A DNA stretch of 64,000 nucleotides from Varanus komodoensis (Eukaryota; Chordata; Lepidosauria; Squamata; Varanidae): NCBI RefSeq assembly GCF_004798865.1, contig NW_025335268.1, positions 53,747,922-53,811,921 of the forward strand. Reading direction: 5' to 3'. Below, one piece after another: positions 23,451 to 36,529 of the stretch. The notes beneath the pieces are model-generated. The model saw only the letters and a list, made by a program, of their open reading frames with translations. It did no database searches and was not told where the DNA came from. The translations under genes were made by a program, and so were the position numbers. Within the stretch, counting starts at the first letter, position 1. Each line of letters starts with the position of its first letter.

Positions 23451-24225
23451 TGACCCCAAATTGTTTAGTACATGAAGAATGAATTGGTTTGGGTTTGCCC
23501 TTAGAAAAATAGTTCCACAAATATTTTAAACAGCTGTTGAAGTCTAGAACAACTCTTTTGGCACTGGAGGACTAAACTAAGTACACTGGTAGATCTAAGT
23601 AATAAATAAAAAAATGTGTGAAATAGTTTTGCGAGTAAAGGCAGAGGTATCTATGCTAAATAAAATGGGCTTTTCCCCCTAATACAAAGTCTGAAATTAG
23701 AAATTTGTCAGAAGGGGGCAGCAAATGTTACCAGTTCTCTCCACTGAAAACTTTTCTCGCCGAAATAAGTTTGCAAAACCTGAGTGAGATGCAAGGTACC
23801 ATTCTTTCCACAGCCTGAAAAGCTGTTCCTGATAGCAGGAAGAGCCACCCTCAGGTGTGAACGCTGGAAAAGTCCCCCATCTGTATGTGATTGTACTGTA
23901 AGCGTGCATATGTGACACTTTTTGCATTGGCTTGATTGGGATTAGGACACCTGTCCTTCACTTTGTGTACGGAGAGGTTTTGTTACTGTTATTTCCTGTG
24001 TGGTGGCTATCATATGAGGCTGATATGCTTTGTTGGAAAGGATTAATATTTGAAGTGATCCTTAATTTAGGATGCCTTGCATCTAAAATACTCAGTAATA
24101 ATAAATACTGCATATTTATTATTAATAAATAAATAGTTAAAGAGATAACTCTGCAGTTGTTTGTTCATTATAGGAGCATTCCTGAGTAACACTGGGGACT
24201 GTGTATTCCACCACCAAAGTTGGGC

Positions 24226-24410
24226 TATAATCAACAGATTTACTTTTTAGTAGGTCTGCATAAAACTCAGTGGGACTTCTAAGTAAACAGGCATAGATTG
24301 GAACAGTTAGTCTGCAAAACTAAACTCAAGGTATCTGGGTTTGGGTTTACACCTCACTGAATGCAGTGAGACTTAACTTCTGAGTAGACATAGGTAGGGT
24401 CCTGCTGTTA
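24226..24410. repeat. Two short squamate-type repeat copies
   Basis: 'CAGTGGGACTTCTAAGTAAA' plus a second unit with 'TGAGACTTAACTTCTGAGTA' and GACATAGGTAGG. They belong to the widespread ~90-bp family whose ends read TGCAATCCTATG. Other copies: 25918-26000, 37839-37926, 41891-41957, 42322-42417, 61496-61562 and 62866-62957. Confidence 0.65.
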
Positions 24411-24490
24411 TTGATGTATTAACCACAGTGAAATTTTTCTCAGCTTTGATATATTTTCCTGCCAAGTTTTTAGACATCAGTGTATTAGGT

Positions 24491-24622
24491 CATCTTTCCT
24501 CAACCTGGTACATTCCAGATGTGTTGCACTGCCACTCCCATTATTCCCAGCCAGCATCTCAACTGGCTGGGGAAGATAGGATTTGAATCCAACACATCTG
24601 GAGGACAGGTTGAGGGAGGCAG
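24491..24622. mobile_element. Short palindromic hAT-like MITE
   Basis: The ends CATCTTTCCTCAACCTGG and, reversed, CTGCCTCCCTCAACCTGT are near-complementary. The body contains CCAGATGTGTTG and CAACACATCTGG facing each other. It is the same family as 38316-38453. Flanks match at 5 of 8 positions. Confidence 0.65.
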
Positions 24623-25917
24623 CATTTAGTAGGAAAGGAAACCAGCATGAGGAAGGAAGCCCTCCGTAAACCTTTCGCTGCTGCTGCTTCCCCTTTATTC
24701 TTCCAAGGGCAGAGATCTCTTGAAGCATCCATAGTGAACTAGGTTTGATTCTGGAATACATGACAAAATCTGCTTTCTGCATCTTCATTTGGGCTTTGAA
24801 ACTAGCAAAAACACGTGGTTCAACAACCCGTGGTAATACTAATGGACAGCAATTATGCTTATGGTGCTTATGGTGGTGTGAAAGAGGAGGTTGGAATTCA
24901 TTGATTATTGCAACATTCCTGTTGAAGGTTTGTCCTGCCAAAGAATGAGATACAATCCAGCAAAAATGAAAAATCTTCAGGCCAAATAGGTTGTAAAATT
25001 AGGCTGATACAATTATTTAGTAATAACTGTTTTGCTGTATGAATTCAGAACAAATAGCTTTTGCCTGTTGTTTGTTAACAAGAACATACTCTAGAATTTA
25101 CAGGAGTACGATAGTACCAGACTGAAAAATCAATTATATCTGCTTTGTAAATTCATAATAGTATATTATAAGTACCACTCTGTGTATACATTTCAGCATC
25201 TTTCTTAATGGCCTGTCCACAATCCTGTTAGAAGAAACTACAAGTGTAGAAAAAGCAACTCTATGAAAGTAATTCTTCCCCTTCCTGTTACTCTCAGCTC
25301 AGTATGACTTCCAGAGGGACCCAAAACTAACGTGGTGTTTGTTCTTGTTCTCCAGTTCACACTTCACAAAACTGTCTATGAGAACAGATGGTGTCACTTA
25401 AGAATAAACAGCTTAGCCGTAAGTAAGGAAAGCTGCCTTAAAGAAGATTTAATCTCCTAATGATGTTTGCTGTTGTCTTTTTTCTTAGGTTCCTGCTTTT
25501 GACAGTAGCAACAATATGCATGATTTTTTTTTTCCTTCATGCCTCTTATAGAAATGGCGTGTGTGTCGACTGGTTCTACAGTGCCATCCCTTCCTTATAT
25601 TAGTTGAGCCATTGGAAAAAGCGATTTTCACCATCCATAAGATAAAGGAATCTATCCCTTGAAGTTATCACAGACAGTGATAATATCAGATGTTAGCTGT
25701 TTCTCAGTTGTTTGATTTTTTATGTGTTCTATCTTTTTATGTGTTCTTCTAAGAGTAATAATAAAAATTACAGTTCTAATAACATCCTAGGACAATGTGG
25801 TATAGACATATTACCCGAAGTGCCCTGGATATGTTGAATACCCTGTGCAGCATGAATAGATAGGATTTGTAGAATATGGAATACACACTGAAAGTCTAAA
25901 TCTTTATTATCCCAGTA

Positions 25918-26000
25918 ATAGCACGATCTATACATGTCTACTCAGGTGTAAGTTCAGTGAGACTTGCTCCCAGCTAAGTGGGTATTCGTTTGCAGCTTAA
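25918..26000. repeat. Short squamate-type repeat
   Basis: 'ATACATGTCTACTCAGGTG' followed by 'CAGTGAGACTTGCTCCCAGC', a full-length but diverged copy of the ~90-bp family. Confidence 0.65.
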
Positions 26001-26040
26001 CTTATTACCTCATGCCTTCATCATGAACACTTTTCCTTCT

Positions 26041-27330
26041 TTGGCCGGGAGCCCGACTTCAATTTGCCACTGCTTCCTAAGCCTTTACTCATATGCTGCA
26101 TTGCCATTGTTTGTCAGCATTTGGCCTGGATGCTCAGTGCCGTAAGACTGGGGGAAAGATCCTGAGGAGAGGGCGTTGTGCTGTACGAGCTTGGTGAAAA
26201 CTGCCCATTGCGCCTGATAGCTGGCTCCTCCTGGGCTCAGCCTGATTCTCTGCATAAATTGGATCCGCCTGGCCTGGCAACCAGCAGCCTTCTGGGGCTT
26301 ATAAAGCGGGCCTGCTCTGGGGTGGTGGGAAACTTTGGCAAGGCTGAGGCCTTTTGATGCAGCCCTTTGGGATGCCATGAGGGTGAAGGTGCCCCTTTTG
26401 GCATACGTTGCACGATTGCACACTTAGATTCATCATGTAGGGCTGGTGGTCCATGAACTTGGGTGCTATCCTGCACCTTGGGTGAGAGGCAGAGCTTTTA
26501 TCGTTCCTCCTCCTGCTGCAGACAAGACCTTGTGGTGGAAAGAAGCAGGATTCCCTCTGGGTGAGAGCGGGCAAGACAAGCGTCAGGACCCTCCAAGGGA
26601 GAGCTGGAGCAAGGGTGTGACTATGGGGGAGAAGCTGGTCTTTCAGGCTCCTCAGAGGGCTGGCCAGCTGGATGCCTGCAAGCAGTGGCTGGTCCTAACC
26701 AGGGGCTGAAGTGCTGTGACTGTGTCTAGGCTGATTATGCATGGCTGGGTGATGACTGATGCATGACGTGTGGCTTGAATTGTTGAAGGCTTGTGTTAGG
26801 GATGAGCACCAGACGTGTCATGATGTCTAATGCAGTGGGATGTGCACAGAAGTGTCTGATGCAGGGACCCATGGGGGGGGTGCATGTGCACCTGAGGGTT
26901 GCACTCCCAGCGATCTGCCAAGGGGAGCATATTCAGATAGCAGCAAGGAATGGTTGCGGATATTTATCCCTGTTAGTACTGTGATTATTTTGCATGTATT
27001 TCCCACACTTTTCTTTGTCTAGTAAGGAATCCAAGGTAGACACAAGGTTTTTCTCCTCTCCAACAACAGCAACCCTGTGAAGTACGATTAGGCTGAGAGG
27101 TCATGACTTGCCCAAAGTCAGCCAGTGGGCTTCCTGGCTGAGTGGGATCTAGAGCCCAGATCTGACCCCCAGTCCTGTACTATGAACCACTATACTGCCA
27201 TACTGGCCCCCACTGAGGCACTGCCCCCTTCTGCCCACTCCTCTAGCTCTCGTACATCTGGTAGCTCATCCACTGAGCCCTCCAGTCTCGCAGTGATGCT
27301 ACGTATTTAATGCCAGATGGGTCCCGAGTA
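26041..27330. other. GC-rich intergenic block, unrecognised, with a SINE at its end
   Basis: The block is clearly more GC-rich than its surroundings and has several overlapping short open frames on both strands, none with recognisable homology. 27055-27215 is a SINE copy on the - strand ('GGCTGAGAGGTCATGACTTG', 'CCCAAAGTCAGCCAGTGGGC'). The block may be the 5' end of the adjoining L2 element or a different old repeat. Confidence 0.4.
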
Positions 27331-28152
27331 AGTGTGCACTCGTGCTTTGATTGTGCTTGAGAAGGCACAGGTGGAGGAGCTGGGCGGGGTCCGTCTCATC
27401 TAGCTTTGCCCACCTAGCTACCAGCAGTTGCAGTGCCCCGCCTGGCTTCCACCATGGCCACCAGGAGAGAACTCAAGCTCAGAGCAGGCCTTGAGGGCCT
27501 GCACCTGATGTGGGCCTATGGAGACAGATTGGGGATATTGCTCGTCCCCCTGCTTAGCATCCTTCCTGACTGAAGTGGTCTCAAGTGAGGTGTTGGAGAT
27601 GCTCGGGATGGTGGTCCTAGATTGCTTCAGTTTCCATGCAGAGGCCGCCTCTGCAGTCCTGGCGTGGGACTTGATGACCTCTGTGACGGCCGTGGGGCTC
27701 TACCAGTTTGCCATAAGCCCAAGCCATGAAGCAGAGCATACCCTTGATTTGGTCTTTGCTCTACATCAATAAAGGAGTAGATTTTGTGTGCCTAGGGGAG
27801 GGGGGTGCTCAGGTAACCCAGTGTCACGATCAGATTATTCCCTGATGAATTTTGACTCATGATGTCACTTCTCTCTTGTGGGGAGGGGCATTCGGCTGGG
27901 CTGCCCCAGGAGACTGATGGACTGCAATGGATTTTGGGATGTTCTTGGGGGTTTCCTGGTGGAGAGAGCTAATGATCCAGCTGAGCCCCTATTCTCCCTG
28001 TGGAATAGTGAGACAGAGAACTTAATCACACCCAAGTGCCCTCTCTGGAGCTGTAGAGGTTGCTTTTCCTAGTTTACTGGGGAGCTGCAGTCAAAAGAGG
28101 CTGTCTGCTGGCTAGAGTGCAAATGGCATAAGACTGGAAGCAAAGAAGACTG
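27330..28152 (+). mobile_element. L2-type LINE, 5' (endonuclease) part
   Basis: 27518-27772 translates in part to MTSVTAVGLYQFAISPSHEA then EHTLDLVFAL, which resembles the endonuclease region of L2 ORF2 (…GPTHQAGHTLDLVF). The frame then decays. It is interrupted at 28153 by a CR1 insertion and resumes after it. Confidence 0.7.
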
Positions 28153-28850
28153 ATCATTGAATCATAGAACAGCAGAGTTGGAAGGGCCATGAAGGCCATC
28201 GAGTCCAACCCCCTGCTGTTGCCGGACACCAAGTCACACCATCCCGCTCAGATGGCTGTCCAGATGCTTTTTGAATGCATCCACCAAGGGAGAGCGCACA
28301 GGTGATAGGTTCCACTGATGTACTTCTCTGACAGCAAATTCTTCCTGGTGTCTGGCCTAAATCTGGTTTCTTTTAACTTGAGCCTGTAATTCCATGTCTT
28401 GTACTCTCTGGTGATCAGGAAGAGGATCCTGTCGTTCTTTGTGACAGCCTTTCAAGTACTTGCAGAGTGCGATTATTAACTCTTCAGTCTTCTCTTCCTG
28501 AGGCTGAACATACCTAGTTCTCTCAGTCTTCCCTCACAGGGCTTTGTCTCCAGTCCCTGAATAATTCTTGTTGCCCACCTCGGCACCCTTTTTAGCTTTT
28601 CTGCATCTATTTAAAACTTAGGTGCCCAAACTGGACACAGGACTCCAGGTGAGGTTTGACAAGTGCTGAGCATACTGGCACTAGTACTTCATGTGTTTTG
28701 GAAGTGATGCTTCTGTAAGTGCAACCCAAAATGGCATTTGCCCTTTTTGCAGCTGCATCACATTGTTGGCTCATATTTAGCTTGTGATCTACAAGAACCC
28801 CAAGATGCTTCTCCTTTGCAGTACTGTTGAGCCATCTTGTAGCAGTGCTC
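28153..28850 (-). mobile_element. CR1 LINE 3' end inserted in L2
   Basis: On the + strand it starts 'GAATCATAGAACAGCAGAGT' then 'TGGAAGGGCCATGAAGGCCA', the reverse complement of the CR1 3' terminus. It continues with CR1 body ('GGTGTCTGGCCTAAATCTGG', 'CAGTCTTCCCTCACAGGGCT'). It is 5'-truncated, as is usual for CR1, and sits inside the L2 element. Confidence 0.9.
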
Positions 28851-30620
28851 TAAAGTGCATAACTGTGCCTACTGTGGGGAGCGGGGGTGGGCAACAAAGA
28901 ATTTGGTGCCAGCTTTGTATCCTCCAGGAGCCACCAGGCAGAGATCTTATGGTTGTCTGGGGGCTGTTAGCCCTGTCCCTGGGGAATTGGACCTTGGCTC
29001 CTTCAAAGGCGCACTGTGGCCTTTTTGCATCTGTTCGAGGACAAACTGACTAGTCTCTCTCTCACACTTAACACTGTTGCTACTGTAGTTCCAGCTAAAT
29101 TGTCTGATATGATACACTGCCCAATTTTCAGTTGTTCAGGCCTGGAGACCTGGACAAGGGCTTTCAGCAATGGGGCTGACCATGTGCTCTCACAATCCTG
29201 GCCCTTCCTGGCTGATCAAAAAGTAGGCAAGGGGGTCTAGCTGGATGGGATCTTTGCCCGAGGGGTGGCTCTGCTGCTCTCGAGGATGCATTAGTGTGGC
29301 TGCTCCTAGAAAACAAACCTGGACCTGACCAGTTTTGAAAATGACAGCCCAGGAGCGAAGGGAAGGTACTTGAGAGAGTGGTGGTGGAACAGCTGCAGGC
29401 AGTCCGGGAATACTGATTATTTAGACCCATGTCAGTCTGTGTCCTGACCTGGTTATGGGACTAAATCAGCCTTGGTCTCCCTGATGTATGACCTCTATCT
29501 GGGGTGACACAAGGAATGCAGTCCTGCTGACTCTGTTCCACCCCTGCCTGGTGCCACTGGCGAGGGTATCCTGCTAAATGCCTCCATTGGAGGGCCTGTA
29601 TGACAGCAGTTCCACTCTGACCTGCGGGGTCGATTCCAGAGAATAGTTTCGGGTGACTGTTCCTTGACGTGCTGCCAACTGAACCATGCAGTTCCACAGA
29701 GCACCACCCTGTCCCCAGCGTTCTTTCGCATCTATACAAACCTGCTGGGAGGGGTCATTCGGGGATTTGGAGGATACCGATGACACATAACACTATCTCC
29801 CTGTGACAGCTGCATCAGGAGAGCCTATGCAACTCCTAGAGCAGTGTCTTGACTCCGTCATAAGTGGTTCCCAAGCCTGGGGGAGAGGTTTATAACCTGT
29901 TCTGGATGGGGTTGCACTCCCCCTGGAAGATCAGGTTGGTAGTCTGGGTGTATTCATTCCTAGATCCATTGCTGTTGGTGAGTCCCAAGTGATTGAGGTT
30001 GCTTGGCGTGCCTTTCTCCACCTCTGACTGGCTCACCAGCCATGGCCTCTCCTAGACAGGGACAGCTTGGCCATGGTGATACAGGCTCCAGGAACCTCAA
30101 GACTGGGATGCTGCAGTGGACTTTACCTGGTGCTGCTCTGGAAGCTCAGCGTTAGTGCAGATGAAGCAGGTCGGCTATGGTCCAAAGCTGCCTCTTCCCA
30201 TTCTGCTCCTCCTTGACTGAAGGAACTGCACTGGCTACAGATTCACTACCAGATCGGTTTAAAGCTTCTGTGCTACTGTACAAAGCCCTGAATGACTTGG
30301 GCCCAGGATACCGGAGAGAGTTCCTTCCCCTGTACCAAGATGCTGGGTTACTGATGTCACTGAAAGACATTCTCCCGGTGCTTCCACATGAACCCCTGGC
30401 CTGGCGGGAGTCCACCAGGAGAAGAACCTGTAGTGTGGTGACCCCATTTCTATAGAATTCCCTGCCTCAGGAGGATAGGCAGGCACCAACACAGCTGCTT
30501 TGGCTGTCTGCTAAAGCCAGTCTTATTCTGGGATGCTTTTCCTTGCTAACAAGCCATGACCTTAATACTATTTTACCTTTTTAATGCACTTTTGGCAGCA
30601 GCATCCACTTTCCCACTAGG
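28851..30620 (+). mobile_element. L2-type LINE, reverse-transcriptase part and 3' end
   Basis: Frame fragments include DKLTSLSLTLNTVATVVPAK. Around 29700-29790, sequence like FFRIYTNLLGGVIRGFG corresponds to the RT motif before YADD, which is lost. 30177-30455 reads 'ASVLLYKALNDLGPGYRREF', the L2 C-terminal block (LTYKALHGLGPGYL). There are many breaks; this is an old, dead copy. Confidence 0.85.
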
Positions 30621-33600
30621 AAAGCAGCAGTAGCATGGGATGTGGCAGAAGGAGTGCGGGTGTCCTGGGTGCATGAGCCACCTTCTGCTGGGCTGGAAGG
30701 CCAGTTTGAGGTGGCCCTCCCTGCTGCTCAGGGTTCAACTGTCCTGGGACTGAGCATGGGCAGGGGTCATAAGGGTGGGCACTTTCTCCTAGGCCTCCCT
30801 CCAGGGACCCATGAAGAAAGCACCTGTGCCACCTCTAAGCCCCCTACTTGCGATCGCTGCATGGGATCAGTAGTTGTATTACCCATTCTCAGCTGCAGAA
30901 CCAAGGCAGTGCACTCCTGCGTACCTTGCACAGGCCATCCAGCAAAATGTGGAAGGAACTGGAGAAAATGGTCTCCCCCATCACACCGGAAGGCTTGTTT
31001 GGGGGAGGTTAGTGGAAGCCTCTGCTGATCCAGAAAGTCTGAAGCACATGTCATGCCACCTCATGCACGGCTCTACTTGCTGATTGCTACAGGAAACACG
31101 TTTTTCTGGGCGTTTCCTGCAGCAAAGGTGTGGGTGTAATATATGTTCACACTCGGTGGCCTGAAAACTGCTTAGCCAACCCCAAGCTATAGGCGTAAAG
31201 CTATAGGCACAGCTTACAAAAGGCCTGGCAACAGGGCAGCAGGGGAAAGGCTGTGTGGGGAGGTGTTTCAGGGAAGTCTCTGGGAGTCTAGTGCCAGCAA
31301 CAGAGGGCAGGGCGGAAGCAGCTTTGTTTCTCTGCCAGGACCAAACCACTGATTGGGTAGCAATATATAAAAATGGGAAGTTTCTTATGGCTTTGCAGGA
31401 GACCACAGATCATATCTTGGAAAATGGGGTGACACTCTTGGTGGGAACTGCATTATGGTTTATTTAAGCCATGGAGGGCTGTGGAGTGGGTAGGTGCCCT
31501 TTCCAAATACTGAAGATACAGCTGAATGGGGTGGTGTAAATTGGTGACCAGCAACAGCGGAAGTTCGACTCAATGGCTTTCTTGGCCTCTTCCAACGCTA
31601 CCATTTGACAATTCTATGAATTATTATATGAACAGTAAAAGCATATGCCAAAGACCAAAACATTTTTAAGGCTAGTGAGGTTCTTTCTGGTGATACTCTG
31701 GGCTCATCTTCAAGGGATTGAGCAGGACTATAGCCGGATTAATTCAATCTCAAAAGATGAGGTAAACCTTGAGTCTAAATGGGCATGTGTTTGTGAGCCA
31801 CTGTGCAGTCCCTTGTGTATCCTTTTGTGTATCTGTCAAAACTATAATCTGAACAGCCGTTTGAGGAAGAGAGCAGATTTCTAGGCTTCCTTGGTGGAGT
31901 GGGCCTTCCAACACAGATGAAAGCTTGGAATGGTTTTAGGACAATATGTCTACTAATTTATCCTCCTTTTCCAAAGGGAATCCACAGATATATTCTCTTT
32001 CACATCCCTAATTCCTAAAGCTGCAGTGGAGATGTGTCTATTGACCCTCCTAGGCACTGGGAGAATTTGGAAGTGAAGGGACAGAATGTTCCAAAGAAAT
32101 AATCTTTTGTTGCAGTGAAGTGGCTTTGAGGACATCAACTCAGAGAGGAAAACTGTGTCTTCCCTACAATCTTGCCCTTTTTTGGTGCAGGCAACCTGCC
32201 TTTGAAAGTATGTGAAGGCAACTCACATAATAAACTAAGAAGGGATGGAGGAATTTGAGCAGGTGCAATATTCTTGCCCCCTTACTGGAGTGCCAGAACA
32301 CAGAGGGTACAGACTAGAGCTGAAATTCATTGGCTCTCACCATCAGCGTCTTTCACTATAACCATGGAATTGCTTTGTCAAGTCCTGGACTTGACATGCT
32401 GGTGCTAATCTCCTTCCATTATGTCTGCTCATAACAGAATCCTATCTGTGTGAGCAGATCATTCAGGCTTGAACATATGTGCAGCTTGTGCACACACACA
32501 GACCAGTGGTCTATTTTCATATGGTGGCTGCCTTAATGTAAAGACTTTCCTTTCTGGGCTTAGTGCCCGACTTGCTTGTTTTATGTAGTGGGTTTACAGA
32601 ATGTTCACCTTTTAAAAATCGTAGTCATTTTGGGGCTTTGAGAATGTTAAATTTATTTGATTGTACAGGAGTATGGGCTGTCATGGTTTCTAACTGTCAT
32701 ACCTCAGTGATGGAGTTTTGCCTATGGTCTTGTCTCCAGGCCACACTTATGCCCTCAAGAATGCTCTGAAGGAACCTTCTCTTGCTTTGTAAGTCTAGGT
32801 CCATGAAAACATGGTGATTTTGAGGCAACACTGATACAGGAAATTGGGGCCATAAGAGGATGGCAGAGCATGTAGTCTGCATGCCTATAGCTCCAGGTTT
32901 GGCCCTCGATATTCCCTATTAGAGGGTTGCTCCCACATGATTCCCTGGCAGTAATCCCAGGAAAGACAAAACATACTGCAGGATGGTTATATCAGAACAC
33001 TGAAGATCATGCAAGCAATCAGCTATTATGTGGTGTTCAGTCTTGTGGGGAAAATATGCATTGAGTGGCCTTTAAGCAGGTAACAAGAGATAGCAGAACT
33101 GGGAGGGAAGAGCCACTTGAGATGGGATGAGCCAGATGGATCATTCTTACAACTCATTGTGCTAAGAACAAATCCTTATCTTCTTTCTATCTGCTTTAGG
33201 CTTCACTGTTTTGGATGTCACAAACAATTTAACACTGCACATCAGAAACTTTTACGAATGCTTGCCTCACTACACCCTGATCCAACCTCCTTTGCAATGT
33301 AGTCACTGTTCCCTGCCACCCGATGTTGTGAACAGTACATTTGACATATCTGAACATTCATGAACAATGTCAAAAATCCCTTAAAATGCAAATGAAGGCA
33401 GGAGATGAGGAAAGAGACCCATTAATATGATACACTAATAGATTTAGACTAGACCTATTTCAGAAGGCAATGCTATGAAAAGAGAAATGAGTTGTGGACA
33501 TACATGAGCTTAACTATGTATAATTACAATTATTATTGGTGTTACCAAGTTTGGTTAGAAAGAGATGCATGTTTAGTGCTTGCAGCTCCACCTCTGCCCT

Positions 33601-35137
33601 CTGTTGAAGTTCTGTTTCCCCCCTTTTTGCTAAGCCTGAGGTAAAGAATGAAACAGGTAGAGGTACTAACCATGGCACTGCAAAAGCCTGGAGTCTACTT
33701 CCCAATGCTACCAGTTGAGCAGCACTTTTTGTCACAACACCACACACTAATCTTCTTTGGGGTGGGGGGGAGAGAAAAGCTTCCTTTCATCCAGAGCAAA
33801 GTCCAGAATTATTCGCACAGCTAAACATATTTAAACCAAAGTGAAATTAGGTCTTTCATCTAATTAGTTCCCCGTGTTTTACAGCAGGACAGATCAGAAC
33901 TAGTAAGCTGCCAAATTATAATCAGGAAGGAGACCACACATGCTGTGCTTTGCTTTTGATTCCACCATGACTGCTGGTGTGTGCACTGTCTCCAAGTGTC
34001 CGACGTGTTACATTCCTTGCTTTTGATTAAGTCCTATTGTGCTCTGATAGCTCTGTACCTTGGTCAGAGAAGTTTGTTAACAAACTTCCAAGTGATCACC
34101 AGGTCTTCCAAGTGATCTGTGTATGTAAATACATGCAACAGCCACAACTTGGTACATAGTTGCAGGTATGAGTGCAGTTATTTGTTTCACTCTTCCCAGT
34201 TTTCAAATATGCTTTGTCAGTAGGGAAATGTTGCTTAAATCAACAAGAGTTAACAATCACAACTGAAAGAGCAGCTGTGTGACCACTGTAGCTGCTCACT
34301 TTGGAATTGGCCCTTGGTACTGGTAAGATGATGTGGAATTCCCCTGCTGTCAAGAATTGCAGCAATGATGGTACAGCTAGTGATTAGTCAGCTTTTAAAT
34401 TTTGTAGTGCATTTTAATGTTTTTGTTACCTGTTACTTCATTTCATATTTCATTGTTGTTCATGGGTTGTAAACCACCCAGAGAACTTTGGCTGTCGGCA
34501 GTGTAGCAACAAACAGAAGTCTAACTTGCTAATTCACCCACAAAAAAGGAAAATTCAGCAAGGTACTATGCCTCCAGGGTTTCTGAGATGGTTTCTGAAC
34601 TGAGCTGTTAGTATCAGTGTATATGCTTGTGTGTGCTTGTATTTATATACTCTGCCAGCCTGCAAACATGCCCTAAGAGTAGAGAATACCAGTTCCCTAC
34701 TATTCACAAGGTTAGTCTGTTGTATTTGCAGCATCTTTCTTTCTTCAACTATAGGTGCTCATGTGTGTGCATGTGCGCACACATGCTTAAATAGTCCTAA
34801 ATACGCATTTAAATTTTGTTAAAACAGAGAGCAATTTTTTGAAGAATAGGTATGCAACAACAGACCAGTCTGTTTCCCACACTAAAGAAGAAAAGGATTG
34901 CATTACATAGAAATCAATGGTAAATCTACCCAACAATGTCTAGGCTAGTATTTCTGAATTGTGTGTATTCTCTGGATGTCTTGGAATACGACTCTGAGCA
35001 TTCATGACCACTGGCCATACTGGCCAGGGCTGCTGGAAGCTGAAGTTCACGACATTTGGAAGAAAACTGCTCTACAAGAACTGGCAGTAATTTTTGATAA
35101 TTTCACCCAGAGGCCTTTCACATAATCAAATGTTTGG
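30621..35137. other. Intergenic, repeats and unrecognised sequence
   Basis: 31450-31625 is a CR1 3' end on the + strand ('CCTCTTCCAACGCTACCATT', CAATTCTATGA). 34410-34520 resembles an L2 tail ('GGTTGTAAACCACCCAGAGA'). 34965-35070 is a faint MITE copy. 30640-31400 is GC-rich and unnamed. 31626-34400 shows no gene or repeat I can support. Confidence 0.5.
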
Positions 35138-36529
35138 TTTATTTTGTTTGCTTAAAACAAACAAACAAACAAAATGGCAAATGCAAAGGACCCATCCTGA
35201 AAGCTTCTATATACAAGGTATGTGCCCCAGCATTGAACTGTGGCCCCTCCTATGCAAAATAATTTGCTGCTACAGCTTCCAAAGGGATAGAGGTTTACAG
35301 CACTATCCTATGCATGTTTACTGAAGATCCCATTCTTCAATATGTATGTTTAGGCAAGTAGCCTTTGTGCCATTTTTTCAAAAGGTATATCTGAAAATAT
35401 CATTTGTAGCCCCAGATCACTGAGTTTTATCTTCTCTCCTTTGCCATTATGTGAATAAACAGACTCCATTCTTGGGCAAACAAGAAAATCAAATTCAAGA
35501 GAATTAAACTTGCTTAGTAATGGGCAGTGGCAAAAATTGGTTTAAACATCCCATTTAATTCCTGCAGTATCTTGAAGTGTTTTTTATATTCTCCAAAGAG
35601 ATACATATAAATAATTCACTTACAATTGCACTGGAAAATTAACTTCTAGTCAGGTCAGGGGCAAATACATACTCAACCCATTTGTTTGGAAATGAGCTGT
35701 ACTGTAAAGACTGTTTTTGTGCATTCTGAAACTCTGCAGGAGTGCAGAAAGTCAAAACAGCAGTGTGGTGAATGCAAAATTCGGTCCTGAGAAAGTTCAG
35801 CTTTAATTTTAAAATAAGCAAGTTTCTAAGGCTCTACATCTGTGAAGATATACTGGTCAGAGTAGGCACACCTTCTGAAAGCCTAGAAGAGTGAATAAAT
35901 AATTTTTTCAGTGCTTTCCCTTCCTCATAACTAGCAAAGTCAGCATGAATTATGGAAAGAAAAAATGCTTCTGCTCAATTTACATAAATTAGACAAGTCA
36001 CAATTCAGCTTTCCTTGTCACAACATTTGCACCACTTGGGTGCAATGCCTTTTTCTGTTAGTGTGCAGGAGAAGCTGCTCTGCACATGGAGTTTCAAAGA
36101 CCTTCTCAGAATGCACTCTTAAGGTTGCAGTATGGGGCTAAATAAGGACATGGTGCAATAAACATCACCTGAACGTAGGATACTACTTTGAAATAAAAAT
36201 CAGTGCAATGGCTAGTTAATCACATTAACCTCCCTCTCCTACAAACACTCAGAATGAAAAAGTAGAGGAATCCTTAAGTTATTTTCCTTAAATTAAAAAC
36301 ATATGTACACATTGCACAATATTAAAACAGCACCATTCTCACAGCTGTAGAGTATCAACAGGCTGCAGTCCTCACAGCGAAGGCTTCTCATGGTGAAAAA
36401 AGTGAGGAACAACACACTCTTTCCTACTGCAGAAATGTGATTTTCCTTGTGGTAAAACAAAATTTGTTTTACTCTAAGTCCATTCCAGTGCTTGGACCAT
36501 CACAGCAGCAAGTTTTTCCTTGGTCTCTG
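35138..36529 (-). other. DCBLD1: Possible DCBLD1 3' UTR, end uncertain
   Basis: Non-coding sequence downstream of the stop on the - strand. Candidate poly(A) signals read on the - strand are ATTAAA at 35802-35807 and 35554-35559, and AATAAA at 35138-35143. None is decisive. A short squamate-type repeat fragment lies at 35296-35335. Confidence 0.35.

Noticed and set aside
24477-24941. 154-codon open frame on the - strand
   Set aside because: It begins in a palindromic MITE and continues in unnamed DNA; no homology.
26085-26709. Several open frames of 79-112 codons in the intergenic GC-rich block
   Set aside because: They overlap in all frames, lack homology and have no splice or promoter support.
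34100-36500. A third gene or lncRNA between GOPC and DCBLD1
   Set aside because: No exon pairs with matching phase, no CpG-rich promoter and no protein similarity. A non-coding transcript cannot be excluded from sequence alone.
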